Origin: Alteromonas aestuariivivens
GTDB taxonomy: Bacteria; Pseudomonadota; Gammaproteobacteria; Enterobacterales; Alteromonadaceae
Direction: 5' to 3'
DNA length: 64,000 nt
Assembly (NCBI RefSeq): GCF_003367475.1
Contig: NZ_QRHA01000004.1
Span: 248,001 to 312,000, forward strand
Positions 55,288 through 63,860 of the stretch are shown here, one piece after another; position 1 is the stretch's first letter, and the number at the start of each line of letters is the position of its first letter. Under the pieces are notes generated by a model. It worked only from the letters and a program-made list of their open reading frames with translations. It was not told the origin of the DNA and made no database searches. Position numbers and translations under genes: made by a program.

Positions 55288-55575
55288 TTATCCGTTTGCC
55301 TGCAGCCGCACAACTTCAGCGGCGTCTTCTTCCAGTACGCTATCCAGTGCAGCTCCTTTCAACAACTTCTGAATCACATCCTTGTTCTTCGCCAGCAATA
55401 TGGAAAGTTCTTCCGCTTGGTCAGCCTCGAGCTTAATACCCTTGGCCTGAATGTAACCAGCAAGGTTGTCCGCCGCCTCCAGCATTTTGTCGTATTGATC
55501 AGCCGCTTTCTTATCTGTGGTCACTAATTTTTCCACCCCATTATGCGTTACAACGTACTGTGTAATAATTGCCAT
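55288..55575 (-). CDS. yebG: YebG family DNA-damage-inducible protein
   Basis: Small acidic protein of 95 residues matching E. coli YebG: QYVVTHNGVEKLVTT, ADQYDKMLEAADNLAGYI, then LSILLAKNKDVIQKLLKG. In E. coli it is an SOS-induced protein of unknown biochemical role. A consensus LexA box lies 48-63 bp upstream of the start, which supports the call and its regulation. Confidence 0.93.
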   Translation of the reverse strand: MAIITQYVVTHNGVEKLVTTDKKAADQYDKMLEAADNLAGYIQAKGIKLEADQAEELSILLAKNKDVIQKLLKGAALDSVLEEDAAEVVRLQANG

Positions 55576-55622
55576 ATTTGTGCTCTTATCTGGTGAATGT
55601 GGTTATAACGTAGCAAAGAATA

Positions 55623-55638
55623 CTGTATAAATAAACAG
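55623..55638. promoter_or_regulatory. LexA (SOS) box
   Basis: CTGTATAAATAAACAG, a full CTGT-N8-ACAG match to the gammaproteobacterial LexA site. It lies between the divergent yebG and DUF3859 genes and could control both. Confidence 0.9.
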
Positions 55639-55704
55639 GTATTTTTAACTTTGGTGAAATAGCCGCATTTCCGGTTGCTACTGCCAGGCAGAAAAGGGGG
55701 GAAG

Positions 55705-56148
55705 ATGGCAAAACATAAACCCATCGTCGAGTTGGTCAGCTATGGTATCTATACAAAATGGGATGCAGACAACAAGTCCCTGCCCAAAATCCGGGAGTTT
55801 ACTACCCAAATACCGGCTCAGCTGGACATTGAATTCGGGTTTGTGGTCAACATCAAGCGGGCCAAAAATGCACGTATGCGCTACTGCATTTATCACCCCG
55901 GCATCCCCGATGAGTCAGGCCAGCCCATGGCGCCGTTCGACGGGCTCGAGTACGTACGCAGCAACGACTGGGATTTCTATCTGGGTGATACCCTGTGGGA
56001 GCCACTGAACAATAAACTTGGCAACTGGCGAATGACCCTGGAACTTGACGGTAACGTCGTTGCCGACAAAACGTTCTGCGTTGAAGCTGAGCTACCTTAC
56101 GAAGGCGCCCAGTTTTGGGCCCGCAGAAAATTCAGGGCCCCGTTTTAG
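55705..56148 (+). CDS. DUF3859 family protein
   Basis: Soluble protein of 147 residues from the ATG at 55705, which follows a GGGGGGAAG purine run; the frame opens at 55675. It matches DUF3859: PIVELVSYGIYTKW, a beta-sandwich with LDIEFGFVVNIKRAKNARMRY, IYHPGIPD and WRMTLELDGNVVADKTFCV. Function unknown. It is divergent from yebG over the LexA box and converges on the second LacI gene with four bases between stops. Confidence 0.87.
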   Translation: MAKHKPIVELVSYGIYTKWDADNKSLPKIREFTTQIPAQLDIEFGFVVNIKRAKNARMRYCIYHPGIPDESGQPMAPFDGLEYVRSNDWDFYLGDTLWEPLNNKLGNWRMTLELDGNVVADKTFCVEAELPYEGAQFWARRKFRAPF

Positions 56149-56152
56149 GCCA

Positions 56153-57157
56153 CTATTTCTGTACCCATGGGATCGCGGAATCCCGTTCGACCAGTTCGGG
56201 AATAAAGGTGTTCTGCACCACAACCTTTTGCCGATAGACCCGCTGCAATACCGCGCTGGCTGCCATCTCCCCCATCTGATAAATGGGGTTTTTGATGGTA
56301 GTCAGCTTGGGAAACAGGTGATGGGCAAACAGCACGTTGTCAAAGCCTATGATGGAAAGATCCTCAGGCAGAGAAAGCCCCGCCTCCCGGGCCGCACTGA
56401 TGGCACCGGACGCCATCCAGTCATTGGCACAAACCAGCGCCGTAAAATTCGCGGTTTTCCTGCTTAACCACTTAAATCCGTTGACTCCCTCTACCTCGGT
56501 GTAATCCCCCTCATACACCAGCGAGGCCTTAAACGGCAACCCCACTTCCTTGAGTGCCCGCTTATGGCCTTCCAACCGCTTAACCGCATCCTGCTTGTTT
56601 CCCGGGCCGGCAATACAGGCAATTTGTGTGTGACCGAGATCAATCAGATGCCGGGTAGCAAGGTAGCCGCCCATCTCGTTGTCCAGTGTAATGCAGTGGC
56701 TTTCCAGCCCTTCCACAACCCGGTTAACCAGTGCGATGGGTATACGATCCTGGTTTATCTGCCTCAGTTGATCATCACTCAGTGCTTCTACGTGCATGAT
56801 CAGTGCATCACAGTTTCGACTGATCAAAAACTCCAGGCCGTCCAGTTCCTGCTCCGGGTTGTTATGGCCAACCGTAATGATCACGTGCTTGTTGGCCGCG
56901 CGAAGTGTGGCCTCGACGGCCTGCATCATCTCACCAAAAAACGGAGTATCCAGCTCCGAAATCAGTAACCCCACACTGTCTGAACGGCTCGAAGCCAGAG
57001 AGCGAGCCACCGAGTTTGGCCGGTAGTTCAACTTGCGCATGGCCTGTTCAACTTTCTCCCGCAGTTCCGGATTCACTGTTTTTCGGCCATTGATGACACG
57101 GGATACCGTGGAAAGTGAAACACCCGCCAGTTCTGCAACCTGATAAATGGTAGCCAT
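56153..57157 (-). CDS. LacI-family transcriptional regulator (2)
   Basis: 334 residues from the ATG at 57157 (AGAGG six bases before it); the frame opens at 57175. The HTH (ATIYQVAELAGVSLSTVSR) starts at residue 1, followed by the hinge SVARSLASSRSDSVG and the effector-binding domain. It shares long runs with the regulator at 52049, such as CDALIMHVEALSDD against CDALILHVEAVSDD and GGYLATRHLIDLGHT against GGYLATRHLIELGHT. It is the last gene of the minus-strand GH1, GPH, LacI operon. Confidence 0.95.
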   Translation of the reverse strand: MATIYQVAELAGVSLSTVSRVINGRKTVNPELREKVEQAMRKLNYRPNSVARSLASSRSDSVGLLISELDTPFFGEMMQAVEATLRAANKHVIITVGHNNPEQELDGLEFLISRNCDALIMHVEALSDDQLRQINQDRIPIALVNRVVEGLESHCITLDNEMGGYLATRHLIDLGHTQIACIAGPGNKQDAVKRLEGHKRALKEVGLPFKASLVYEGDYTEVEGVNGFKWLSRKTANFTALVCANDWMASGAISAAREAGLSLPEDLSIIGFDNVLFAHHLFPKLTTIKNPIYQMGEMAASAVLQRVYRQKVVVQNTFIPELVERDSAIPWVQK

Positions 57158-57218
57158 AAATAACCTCTTCGTCACTGAACCGCCGGGCTGGGACGTCCAG
57201 TCTGCATATATCCTGTGT

Positions 57219-58748
57219 TTACAACGCCACGTTTTGACGTCGACGTGTAATTAATTCTTCGGTCATACGAATTTGTTGCTGCTCCGATATTGGGTACAAC
57301 ATCATCAGTCCGGCCCCCAAAAAGCCAAATATTGCCGGAATAAAACTCATCAGCAGTATCATTCCCGGCTTAGCCTGAGCCACCGAAGCCGGGTCCAGAC
57401 CGTTGTACCCATAGTAAGCCAGCACCATAAGCACCAAAGCCCCTGCAAAACCGCTGCCTGCCTTCTGCACAAATGTTCCCGCAGAATAAACCAGGCCGGT
57501 AGCCCGCCGGCCGTTTTTCCATTCGGAATAGTCCGCCGCGTCCCCCAGCATGGAAAAGAACAAAGTTGGCATCATGGCAGCGAACCACTCTGCTGCGCAG
57601 CCAAGTACAAACACAGCAGCAAGATTATCGGCTGGCACCCAGTAAAATCCGCAGGTTAGCACACTCGACATAACCAGCGACAACACAAACAGACCGCGAC
57701 GGCCAAACCGATCGGCCAAATACCGGGTACAGAGTGCGCCAAACACCGACACTACCAGCAAAGCAATAAAATATTCACCGGCGAGCACGGCATCGCCAAC
57801 CAGGTATTTAAAGTAGTAAGCGACAACACCGTATTTTATGCCGTTGAACATCATGGTCAGAAACCCCATTGCCAGCAGGATCAACCAGGGCTTGTTGGTA
57901 ATGAGATCAACCACATCCTGCTTGGTTTTTGAAAGTTCACTGCTGGGAGTATGGAGCCACTTTCGTACATAGCCGTAACCCATCAGGCATATAAGCCCCA
58001 ATATCAAAGCGGTATAAACATTGCGATAATAAATGAAAGCCGAAATTGCGGTTAACGGCAGCAGTATGTAGGGTAACTGGCGCAGTAAATCCCGCAGCGC
58101 ATGGCCCCGGCTATTTTGGGCTACCGGCACAATGCGCTCTTTGGTACTGAACACCGTAATAAGCATAAAAACCATCAGTAGTGCAGCGAACAGCATCATA
58201 CTGTTCTGATACCCTTTGGCCGAATCACCCTGGCCGAAGTAAGCCACCAGTGAAGGTAAAAAACCCATTACCAGTAATCCGCCCAAAAAAGCACCTGCAA
58301 ACCGGAATCCGGACAGACTGGTGCGCTCCCGGTCATTCTCCGTCATCACTCCCATAAGGGCAGAGTAAGGCACATTGTTTGCCGTGTAGGCCAGAATCAA
58401 ACCTATGTAAGTCACGTAAGCGTACACAAGGTTACCGGTTGGCCCTAGCCTGGGGGTAGAAAAACACAACACCATAAACAGCGCGAGAAATGGGGTGGAA
58501 AACAGGATCCAGGGCCTGAACCTGCCCCAGCGAGTAGTGGTTCGATCGGCGATCATGCCCATGATGATGTCTGTCACACCATCCGAAAGACGAACAATCA
58601 GAAACAGTAACGCCGTCGCCGAAGCCGCAAGGCCCACCGTGTCCGTGTAGAAAACTGCAAGATAGGCCAGGGCACCACGCCAAACCAGGTTGGCCGCAGC
58701 ATCTCCCATGGCGTACCCCAGCTTCTCGCGTATCGGTAATGTATTCAC
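57219..58748 (-). CDS. GPH-family sugar:cation symporter (2)
   Basis: Inner-membrane symporter, 509 residues from the GTG at 58748 (AAGGA ten bases before it). The frame is open to 58910, overlapping the GH1 gene, but that would add 54 residues with no family counterpart. The GPH signature is LSDGVTDIIMGMIADRTTTRWG; the second half has SMLGDAADYSEWKNGRRATGL. The central loop between the helix bundles (about 215-275) is longer than in the first symporter. It is expected to import beta-glucosides for the GH1 enzyme encoded upstream. Confidence 0.92.
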   Translation of the reverse strand: MNTLPIREKLGYAMGDAAANLVWRGALAYLAVFYTDTVGLAASATALLFLIVRLSDGVTDIIMGMIADRTTTRWGRFRPWILFSTPFLALFMVLCFSTPRLGPTGNLVYAYVTYIGLILAYTANNVPYSALMGVMTENDRERTSLSGFRFAGAFLGGLLVMGFLPSLVAYFGQGDSAKGYQNSMMLFAALLMVFMLITVFSTKERIVPVAQNSRGHALRDLLRQLPYILLPLTAISAFIYYRNVYTALILGLICLMGYGYVRKWLHTPSSELSKTKQDVVDLITNKPWLILLAMGFLTMMFNGIKYGVVAYYFKYLVGDAVLAGEYFIALLVVSVFGALCTRYLADRFGRRGLFVLSLVMSSVLTCGFYWVPADNLAAVFVLGCAAEWFAAMMPTLFFSMLGDAADYSEWKNGRRATGLVYSAGTFVQKAGSGFAGALVLMVLAYYGYNGLDPASVAQAKPGMILLMSFIPAIFGFLGAGLMMLYPISEQQQIRMTEELITRRRQNVAL

Positions 58749-58869
58749 TGCAGTGGCTTCCTTTTCAAACTCTACCGGGTACGCGACGTCCATCGTGCGA
58801 TAGCAGAGCTGGCCAGTGTCAGGCAGCCAACTCCGGGCGGTTTGGATGAAACCACCGGATACACGTAAA

Positions 58870-60207
58870 CTACACGCGACTGCTAAGCAGGGCCTGGTAG
58901 GCTTTGCCACTGTGTTTGATGATTCTTTGCTGGGACGCGTAATCTACGTACACCAGCCCAAAACGTTTTGAAAAGCCTTCGGCCCACTCAAAATTGTCCA
59001 ACAAACTCCAGGCAAAATAGCCTTGTACATCCACGCCTTGCGCCATTGCTGCCTCAAGTGCGAGCAGATGTTGTTCAAAGTAAGCGGTTCTTTGGCTGTC
59101 GTCAATTTCTCCTTGCTCAAAACATTCTTCCACCGCTGCACCATTTTCGGTGATGTACACAGGAGGAAGACGATAGCGCAGGTTCAGCGTGAGCAATAAA
59201 TCCGTCAGTGCCTCAGGGTAAATCTCCCAGCCAATGTCGGTTTGCGGAAAGCGGTGTTCATGTTCGGTGTAAAATTCGCCCGGCGACAAGGGCGCAGAGT
59301 AAGTCAGCCGTGTATAAAAGTTGATACCGAGAAAGTCCAGCGGCTGACAAATAATATCCATATCTCCTGCCAGAACATCCGGTCGCTCCGACGGGGGCAG
59401 TTGTCGGTAAATTTCCGGATAGCAGCCTTCCATAACCGGCATCAGATACCATTGATTGATGTATTGATCTGCCTTTTCAGCAGCTTCAATATCATCCTGG
59501 CTTTCAGTAGCAGAATAACAGGGGGTGAAATTCAGCACGATCCCATTGAGGGTATCGGGGCTTAGTCGCTGCAACGTCTGCATACCCAGCCCATGGGCCA
59601 GCAGGATATGATGTGCAGCCTGGCGACCGTTACGACGCCCGGTTTTTCCCGGCGCATGCACACCCAGTTCATACCCCAGATGCGCACTGCAAAAAGGTTC
59701 GTTAAACGTGGCGTAGGAATAGACCTTGCCTCTAAATGCAAGGCAAACGGCTTCCACATAACGCTGATACTGATAGGCTGTCTCACGATTCAGCCAGCCC
59801 CCGGCATCCTCAAGGTGCTGAGGCAAGTCCCAGTGATACAGGGTAACGAAAGGTTTTATGCCCAATTGATTCAGAGCATTAAGCAGTCTCACATAGAATG
59901 CCATGCCCTGTTCGTTAATTTCACCATTCTGATGCATGACCCGAGGCCAGGAAACCGAAAACCGGTAAGCGTCCACCCTAAGGGTGGTAAGCAGAGTTAA
60001 ATCCTGCTGCCACAATCGCACGTGGTCGCAGGCGATATCGCCATTACTGCCATCGGAAATGTTGCCCGGTTGACGACAAAACGTATCCCAGATACAGGGC
60101 AAACGAGTATCGGCACTACCCTCTATCTGAAACGAGGCAGTTGCAACGCCATACAAAAAGCGCTTTTTTCTCAACGGTGATTCGGGGCCTAGTTCAATCT
60201 GTTTCAT
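58870..60207 (-). CDS. GH1 beta-glucosidase (2)
   Basis: Cytoplasmic family 1 glycoside hydrolase of 445 residues without a signal peptide. The acid/base Glu (ATFNEPFC) and the nucleophile Glu (YITENG) fall at residues about 170 and 354, the same positions as in the enzyme at 49303, so the two are close paralogues. YHWDLPQHLEDAGGWLN and SLLDNFEWAEGFSKRFG are further landmarks. It heads the second GH1, GPH, LacI operon, with a LacI-type operator about 110 bp upstream. Confidence 0.95.
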   Translation of the reverse strand: MKQIELGPESPLRKKRFLYGVATASFQIEGSADTRLPCIWDTFCRQPGNISDGSNGDIACDHVRLWQQDLTLLTTLRVDAYRFSVSWPRVMHQNGEINEQGMAFYVRLLNALNQLGIKPFVTLYHWDLPQHLEDAGGWLNRETAYQYQRYVEAVCLAFRGKVYSYATFNEPFCSAHLGYELGVHAPGKTGRRNGRQAAHHILLAHGLGMQTLQRLSPDTLNGIVLNFTPCYSATESQDDIEAAEKADQYINQWYLMPVMEGCYPEIYRQLPPSERPDVLAGDMDIICQPLDFLGINFYTRLTYSAPLSPGEFYTEHEHRFPQTDIGWEIYPEALTDLLLTLNLRYRLPPVYITENGAAVEECFEQGEIDDSQRTAYFEQHLLALEAAMAQGVDVQGYFAWSLLDNFEWAEGFSKRFGLVYVDYASQQRIIKHSGKAYQALLSSRV

Positions 60208-60315
60208 AGCTTAAGTTCTGCTGTTCCCTCAATTCGGCGAATGCCCCGGAGCCAAACGCATCAATCAACGGTACCTCCGTGGAACATTGTTTATAGCATG
60301 CGCACCTTTAATATA

Positions 60316-60327
60316 GAAAGCGCTTTC
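60316..60327. promoter_or_regulatory. LacI-family operator between the second GH1 gene and the 60451 gene
   Basis: GAAAGCGCTTTC, a perfect 12-bp palindrome with the same AAGCGCTT core as the other operators. It lies in a 243-bp divergent gap and could control both directions. Confidence 0.8.
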
Positions 60328-60450
60328 CATTTATGAATTATCACTTCATGGGCAAAAAATTAAATTTGCTGAATATTTCACCATAAAAATCAAGAAAACC
60401 ATGCTTAATACTCCAAAACCGGTTATAAAAAACCCAGATGTAAAAAAAAT

Positions 60451-61164
60451 GTGAGCAAATTTATTGACCAATCCGATTTATTGGAATACATTTTTGAGAA
60501 AGCGGTTTCTCAAAACACTGCCAAAAGGATCGGTATGCGCACCAACCATTTACATACTGAAAGGATGCAAGGTGAACAGGCTCGTTACAGCCCGGAACCG
60601 GTCTATCTGCACACTGAAGTAAACAAAAAAGTCCATTATACACGGCGCCAGCACGAAGGTTTTGATAGCTGGGTCGACCAGAACTGGTTGCCAAGTCTGC
60701 GTGCCATTAATGACGATACGCTTATGAAGGAACAGGAACTGTTCACCAGCCCCGCTCTCGAACAGGCGCTCAACTGGCAATGTGAATCCCTGGTGGCTGA
60801 GCAGGCCCACACCAATCCGGGTAATCTGTTTTCAAGCTGGCGCAAGCCCGGCTGTTCCCCAGACAATCCATCAGACAGTCGACCAGAAGGGTTCGAGGTT
60901 GTTAAAAGCGATTCAGGGGTTCATCTCATTTGCCGCAATACTGATCGGTTGAAAGGTACACCTTCACACACCCAAAAGTGCGCAATGGTGCCTCCGCATC
61001 CCGTTACGCTTGCGTTGTATGGCAACAATCCGCATTGTCTGCCCGAGCTTAATCTGGAACCGGATACAAGCCCGTTCATCGTGCTGCCTGAAATTCCCAC
61101 AAATCCGCAGCCTGAGTACAGGCGCAGTAAACGCCGTGCGCAACTGAGTGAAATGACGGTATGA
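60451..61164 (+). CDS. Unrecognised protein linked to SapC
   Basis: Soluble, polar protein of 237 residues with a GTG start and no clear ribosome site. No signal peptide, membrane helix or familiar motif is seen. It has several Trp residues in the middle (FDSWVDQNWLPSLR, ALNWQCES, LFSSWRKPGCS) and a Pro-rich basic tail (PEIPTNPQPEYRRSKRRAQ). Its stop overlaps the SapC start as ATGA, so the two are translationally coupled. It lies downstream of the divergent LacI-type operator, which links it to the beta-glucoside regulon. Confidence 0.65.
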   Translation: MSKFIDQSDLLEYIFEKAVSQNTAKRIGMRTNHLHTERMQGEQARYSPEPVYLHTEVNKKVHYTRRQHEGFDSWVDQNWLPSLRAINDDTLMKEQELFTSPALEQALNWQCESLVAEQAHTNPGNLFSSWRKPGCSPDNPSDSRPEGFEVVKSDSGVHLICRNTDRLKGTPSHTQKCAMVPPHPVTLALYGNNPHCLPELNLEPDTSPFIVLPEIPTNPQPEYRRSKRRAQLSEMTV

Positions 61165-61898
61165 GCCAGATTGAAACACTGAGCCCCTTAACCCACAGAA
61201 CGATGGGCGTAAGAACCGAATACTACCCTCAGCTTGGGTACAACGCGGGCGCGGTTATGGTATTGCCCAATGAATTGAATCAGATTCAAAAAGATTACCC
61301 AATTGTGTTTCGCAAACATCACGAAACCCATCGCCTGTTTCCTGTGGCGTTGCTGGGGTTTGAAGAACAGGAAAACCTGTTTATTGACGAATACGGTAAA
61401 TGGGATGCTCCATACATTCCTATGGTGATGCGCAAAGGGCCATTTTTAATAGGCTTTCGTGCCAATGACTCCACTTGCAAACCCGTTGTACTTATCGACA
61501 AAGACGACCCGAGAGTGCTCCGCGACGGTGCCACCCGCCTGTTTATCGGCAGTGGCAGACCCAGCGAATATCTTGAAGAAATAAGTGAATTGCTGGTAAA
61601 TGTGCACCTGGGTGCCGAGATGCTTGCGCCCATGATGACAGCTTTCGAACAATCCGGTTTACTGGAGCCACTGCAGTTTGAAATAGAATTCATTGACGGG
61701 AGGCAAATCGTTTTCAGTGGTGCTTTTACGATATCGGAAGCACGGTTGCGCCTGCTGTCACCCGCTGTGCTAGAGGAACTGGCCCGCCACGATTACCTCT
61801 CTAAAGCGGTTTGTGTTGCCAATTCCACCAGCAACCTCAGTAAACTGGTGGATCGCAAGAATAACCGCCTGCTCAGTCAGTCCAATCGAAGCCGCTGA
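61161..61898 (+). CDS. SapC family protein (2)
   Basis: 245 residues; a diverged relative of the protein at 42074. Shared text includes YPIVF, FPVALLGFEEQENLFI, MRKGPFLIGF and DKDDPRVLRDGATRLF, and a similar helical C-terminal region ending SNLSKLVDRKNNRLL. It is the second gene of a two-gene unit with the unrecognised gene at 60451. No halogenase or cupin gene accompanies this copy. Molecular function unknown. Confidence 0.9.
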   Translation: MSQIETLSPLTHRTMGVRTEYYPQLGYNAGAVMVLPNELNQIQKDYPIVFRKHHETHRLFPVALLGFEEQENLFIDEYGKWDAPYIPMVMRKGPFLIGFRANDSTCKPVVLIDKDDPRVLRDGATRLFIGSGRPSEYLEEISELLVNVHLGAEMLAPMMTAFEQSGLLEPLQFEIEFIDGRQIVFSGAFTISEARLRLLSPAVLEELARHDYLSKAVCVANSTSNLSKLVDRKNNRLLSQSNRSR

Positions 61899-61911
61899 AC
61901 CCTGACTGGCC

Positions 61912-62409
61912 TTAATCAATCCATTTTAGCTTTTCAATAGGGTAGCCCAGGTACCATTTGGTGCGTTCAAGAATGGGCCTCACCTCTACCCGGGTAATAC
62001 CCAATTCCTCACGGGCGGCCAGTTCATCACAGGTATTGCGCAACGTGGCAATATCGGGAAAGCAGCTGAAAGAGACGTAATCGCTGCCACCGCTGACTCT
62101 TAAGCAGTCCATAAACTCCGGGATGTCCTGAATGGCGGATTCAAAAGCCTGCTTGAACCTGCCCGTATTGCTTTGCAGATAAAACTCCACATAGGCCAGC
62201 ACATGTTCGCAAATGCGATCCAGATCCATCTCGGTATGAAAATTAAAAAAGTAACCGGCTTCCTGCAGCGCCTTCTTACGCTGAAAGCAGGCACTGGGTG
62301 ACAGTCCAACACGGTCTGCCAGTTCCTGATTTGAGATATCCGCCTGCTTATGGATGATGGCCAGGATCTTCTTGTTAAAGTCATCCAGCCTGAGGGTTTT
62401 CTTGGTCAC
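61912..62409 (-). CDS. Lrp/AsnC-family transcriptional regulator
   Basis: 165 residues from the GTG at 62409 (TKKTLRLDDFNKKIL); a TTG at 62466 would add 19 residues and neither start has a clear ribosome site. The N-terminal HTH (about 8-60) reads ILAIIHKQADISNQELADRVGLSPSACFQRKKAL, the classic Lrp pattern. The C-terminal RAM domain (about 70-155) has RVSGGSDYVSFSCF. It is divergent from the permease gene and probably controls it in response to an amino acid or hydantoin-type ligand. Confidence 0.92.
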   Translation of the reverse strand: MTKKTLRLDDFNKKILAIIHKQADISNQELADRVGLSPSACFQRKKALQEAGYFFNFHTEMDLDRICEHVLAYVEFYLQSNTGRFKQAFESAIQDIPEFMDCLRVSGGSDYVSFSCFPDIATLRNTCDELAAREELGITRVEVRPILERTKWYLGYPIEKLKWID

Positions 62410-62563
62410 AGCGTCACCGTTAACGGATTTGAGCGAAAGGAAATTTTGATCAGGGACTCTAAACAAAAAGCGCCTTTTTGAAAAGCATGGCAGTTCAGTG
62501 AGATATTTCTGACGAGTTTACTTACACTGGAGCCATTCATTATTTTGATACCAGAGCCGTTCA

Positions 62564-63850
62564 TTGGAATCTTCTCATCACAATTCATCCACCCCGGTTG
62601 AACCATCCCAACTGGTGTCCTGGCCCAGAGTGGCGGCGGTTTCCGCCATGGTCAGCTTTTCTATTCCCACCTTTGTAACCGGCATTGAACTGTACAATGA
62701 CATGTCCTTGTATGAAGGCTTAATGGCTGTGATTGTGGGCGCCATTCTGCTCACCGTGGTGGGCGGCCTGGTAGGTACAATAGGCGCAGCTACCCGGCTG
62801 AATTCCTATCAGCTGGCGCAAACCGTGTTCGGCCACCGTGGTGCTTCCGTGCTCAATCTGGCCTTTGCATTGTCACTGATTGGCTGGTTCGGGGTTAATC
62901 TGGACCTGTTCTCAGCCTCTGTTAACAAGGTGGCACTGGCCACACTGGGGCAGGAATTCGCTCCTGTTCTGATAGAAGCCATTGCCGGCACCGGTATGAC
63001 CATTACTACGCTGTACGGTTTCAGCGCCATCAATCGGCTGGCCGCTTATCTGGTCCCCGTCATGATTGCTATCACCGCCTGGATAGCGTTCGCCTCTTCA
63101 CAACAACTCAGCATTTCTGAGTGGCTGTCGGTCAGCAAATCCGCCCATCTGTCGTTCAGTGATGGCGTCAGTGTGATTGTCGGCGTCATCATTATCGGCG
63201 CCATCATTATGCCGGACATTACCCGCTTCAGCCGCCAACTCAGCGGCGGTGTGCACACAGCATTCTGGTCTTATGGGGTGGTACAAACGCTGGTACTCCT
63301 GATTGCCGCTTTCAGTGCTGCGGCCTTTGCTACCGATGACATTCTCGAAGTTCTGCTCGCTCTGGGCATTGGCTCTGCGGTGCTGGCTGTGGTCATCGCC
63401 GGAAGTTGGATCCTCAATGCGCTGAATATTTACAGTGCCCAACTGGCGATTTCGGAGAGTTTTTCACTACGTTCTGAGCGTACCGTCACGCTCGTGCTGG
63501 GTGTACTCGGCATGGTGGCAGCGTTTGTCAATGTGCTCGATTACTTCATTACTTTTCTTTCGGTACTGACCGCCATATTCATTCCGGTTGGCGGCATTAT
63601 CGCCTGTGATTACTACCTTATAAATAAAAGTAAGTATTCACATACCGAAATTAAAAAACAGATTCATTGGCCCGCCCTGGTGGCCTGGCTGGCGGGCGCA
63701 GGTCTTGCGGTGGCGACCCAGTTTTTTGCCCTGCCCAGTGTCACCCAGGTGGCAGCGCTGGACGCCATGTTGCTGACCGCCGCAGTGTATTTTTTGCTGT
63801 GCCGAGCAAGTGCACGCCACCAGGCAGCCGCTCTTCAAGTTAAACCCTAG
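62564..63850 (+). CDS. CodB-like NCS1 purine/cytosine/hydantoin permease
   Basis: Inner-membrane nucleobase:cation symporter of 428 residues with about twelve helices. The pattern matches CodB and related permeases: LVGTIGAATRLNSYQLAQTVFG, IGWFGVNLDLFSASV, IMPDITRFSRQL, and the last half FLSVLTAIFIPVGGIIACDYYL. The start is a TTG at 62564, the only candidate that keeps the first helix whole with a short polar tail. A hydantoinase/oxoprolinase gene begins 10 bp after its stop, so a hydantoin, oxoproline or related ring compound is a likely substrate. Confidence 0.88.
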   Translation: MESSHHNSSTPVEPSQLVSWPRVAAVSAMVSFSIPTFVTGIELYNDMSLYEGLMAVIVGAILLTVVGGLVGTIGAATRLNSYQLAQTVFGHRGASVLNLAFALSLIGWFGVNLDLFSASVNKVALATLGQEFAPVLIEAIAGTGMTITTLYGFSAINRLAAYLVPVMIAITAWIAFASSQQLSISEWLSVSKSAHLSFSDGVSVIVGVIIIGAIIMPDITRFSRQLSGGVHTAFWSYGVVQTLVLLIAAFSAAAFATDDILEVLLALGIGSAVLAVVIAGSWILNALNIYSAQLAISESFSLRSERTVTLVLGVLGMVAAFVNVLDYFITFLSVLTAIFIPVGGIIACDYYLINKSKYSHTEIKKQIHWPALVAWLAGAGLAVATQFFALPSVTQVAALDAMLLTAAVYFLLCRASARHQAAALQVKP

Positions 63851-63860
63851 GAAGTATCAC

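Noticed and set aside
60155-60168. AAAAAGCGCTTTTT palindrome near the start of the second GH1 gene as a further operator
   Set aside because: It lies within coding sequence for a Lys/Arg-Phe run and its flanks differ from the other operators, so chance is likely.
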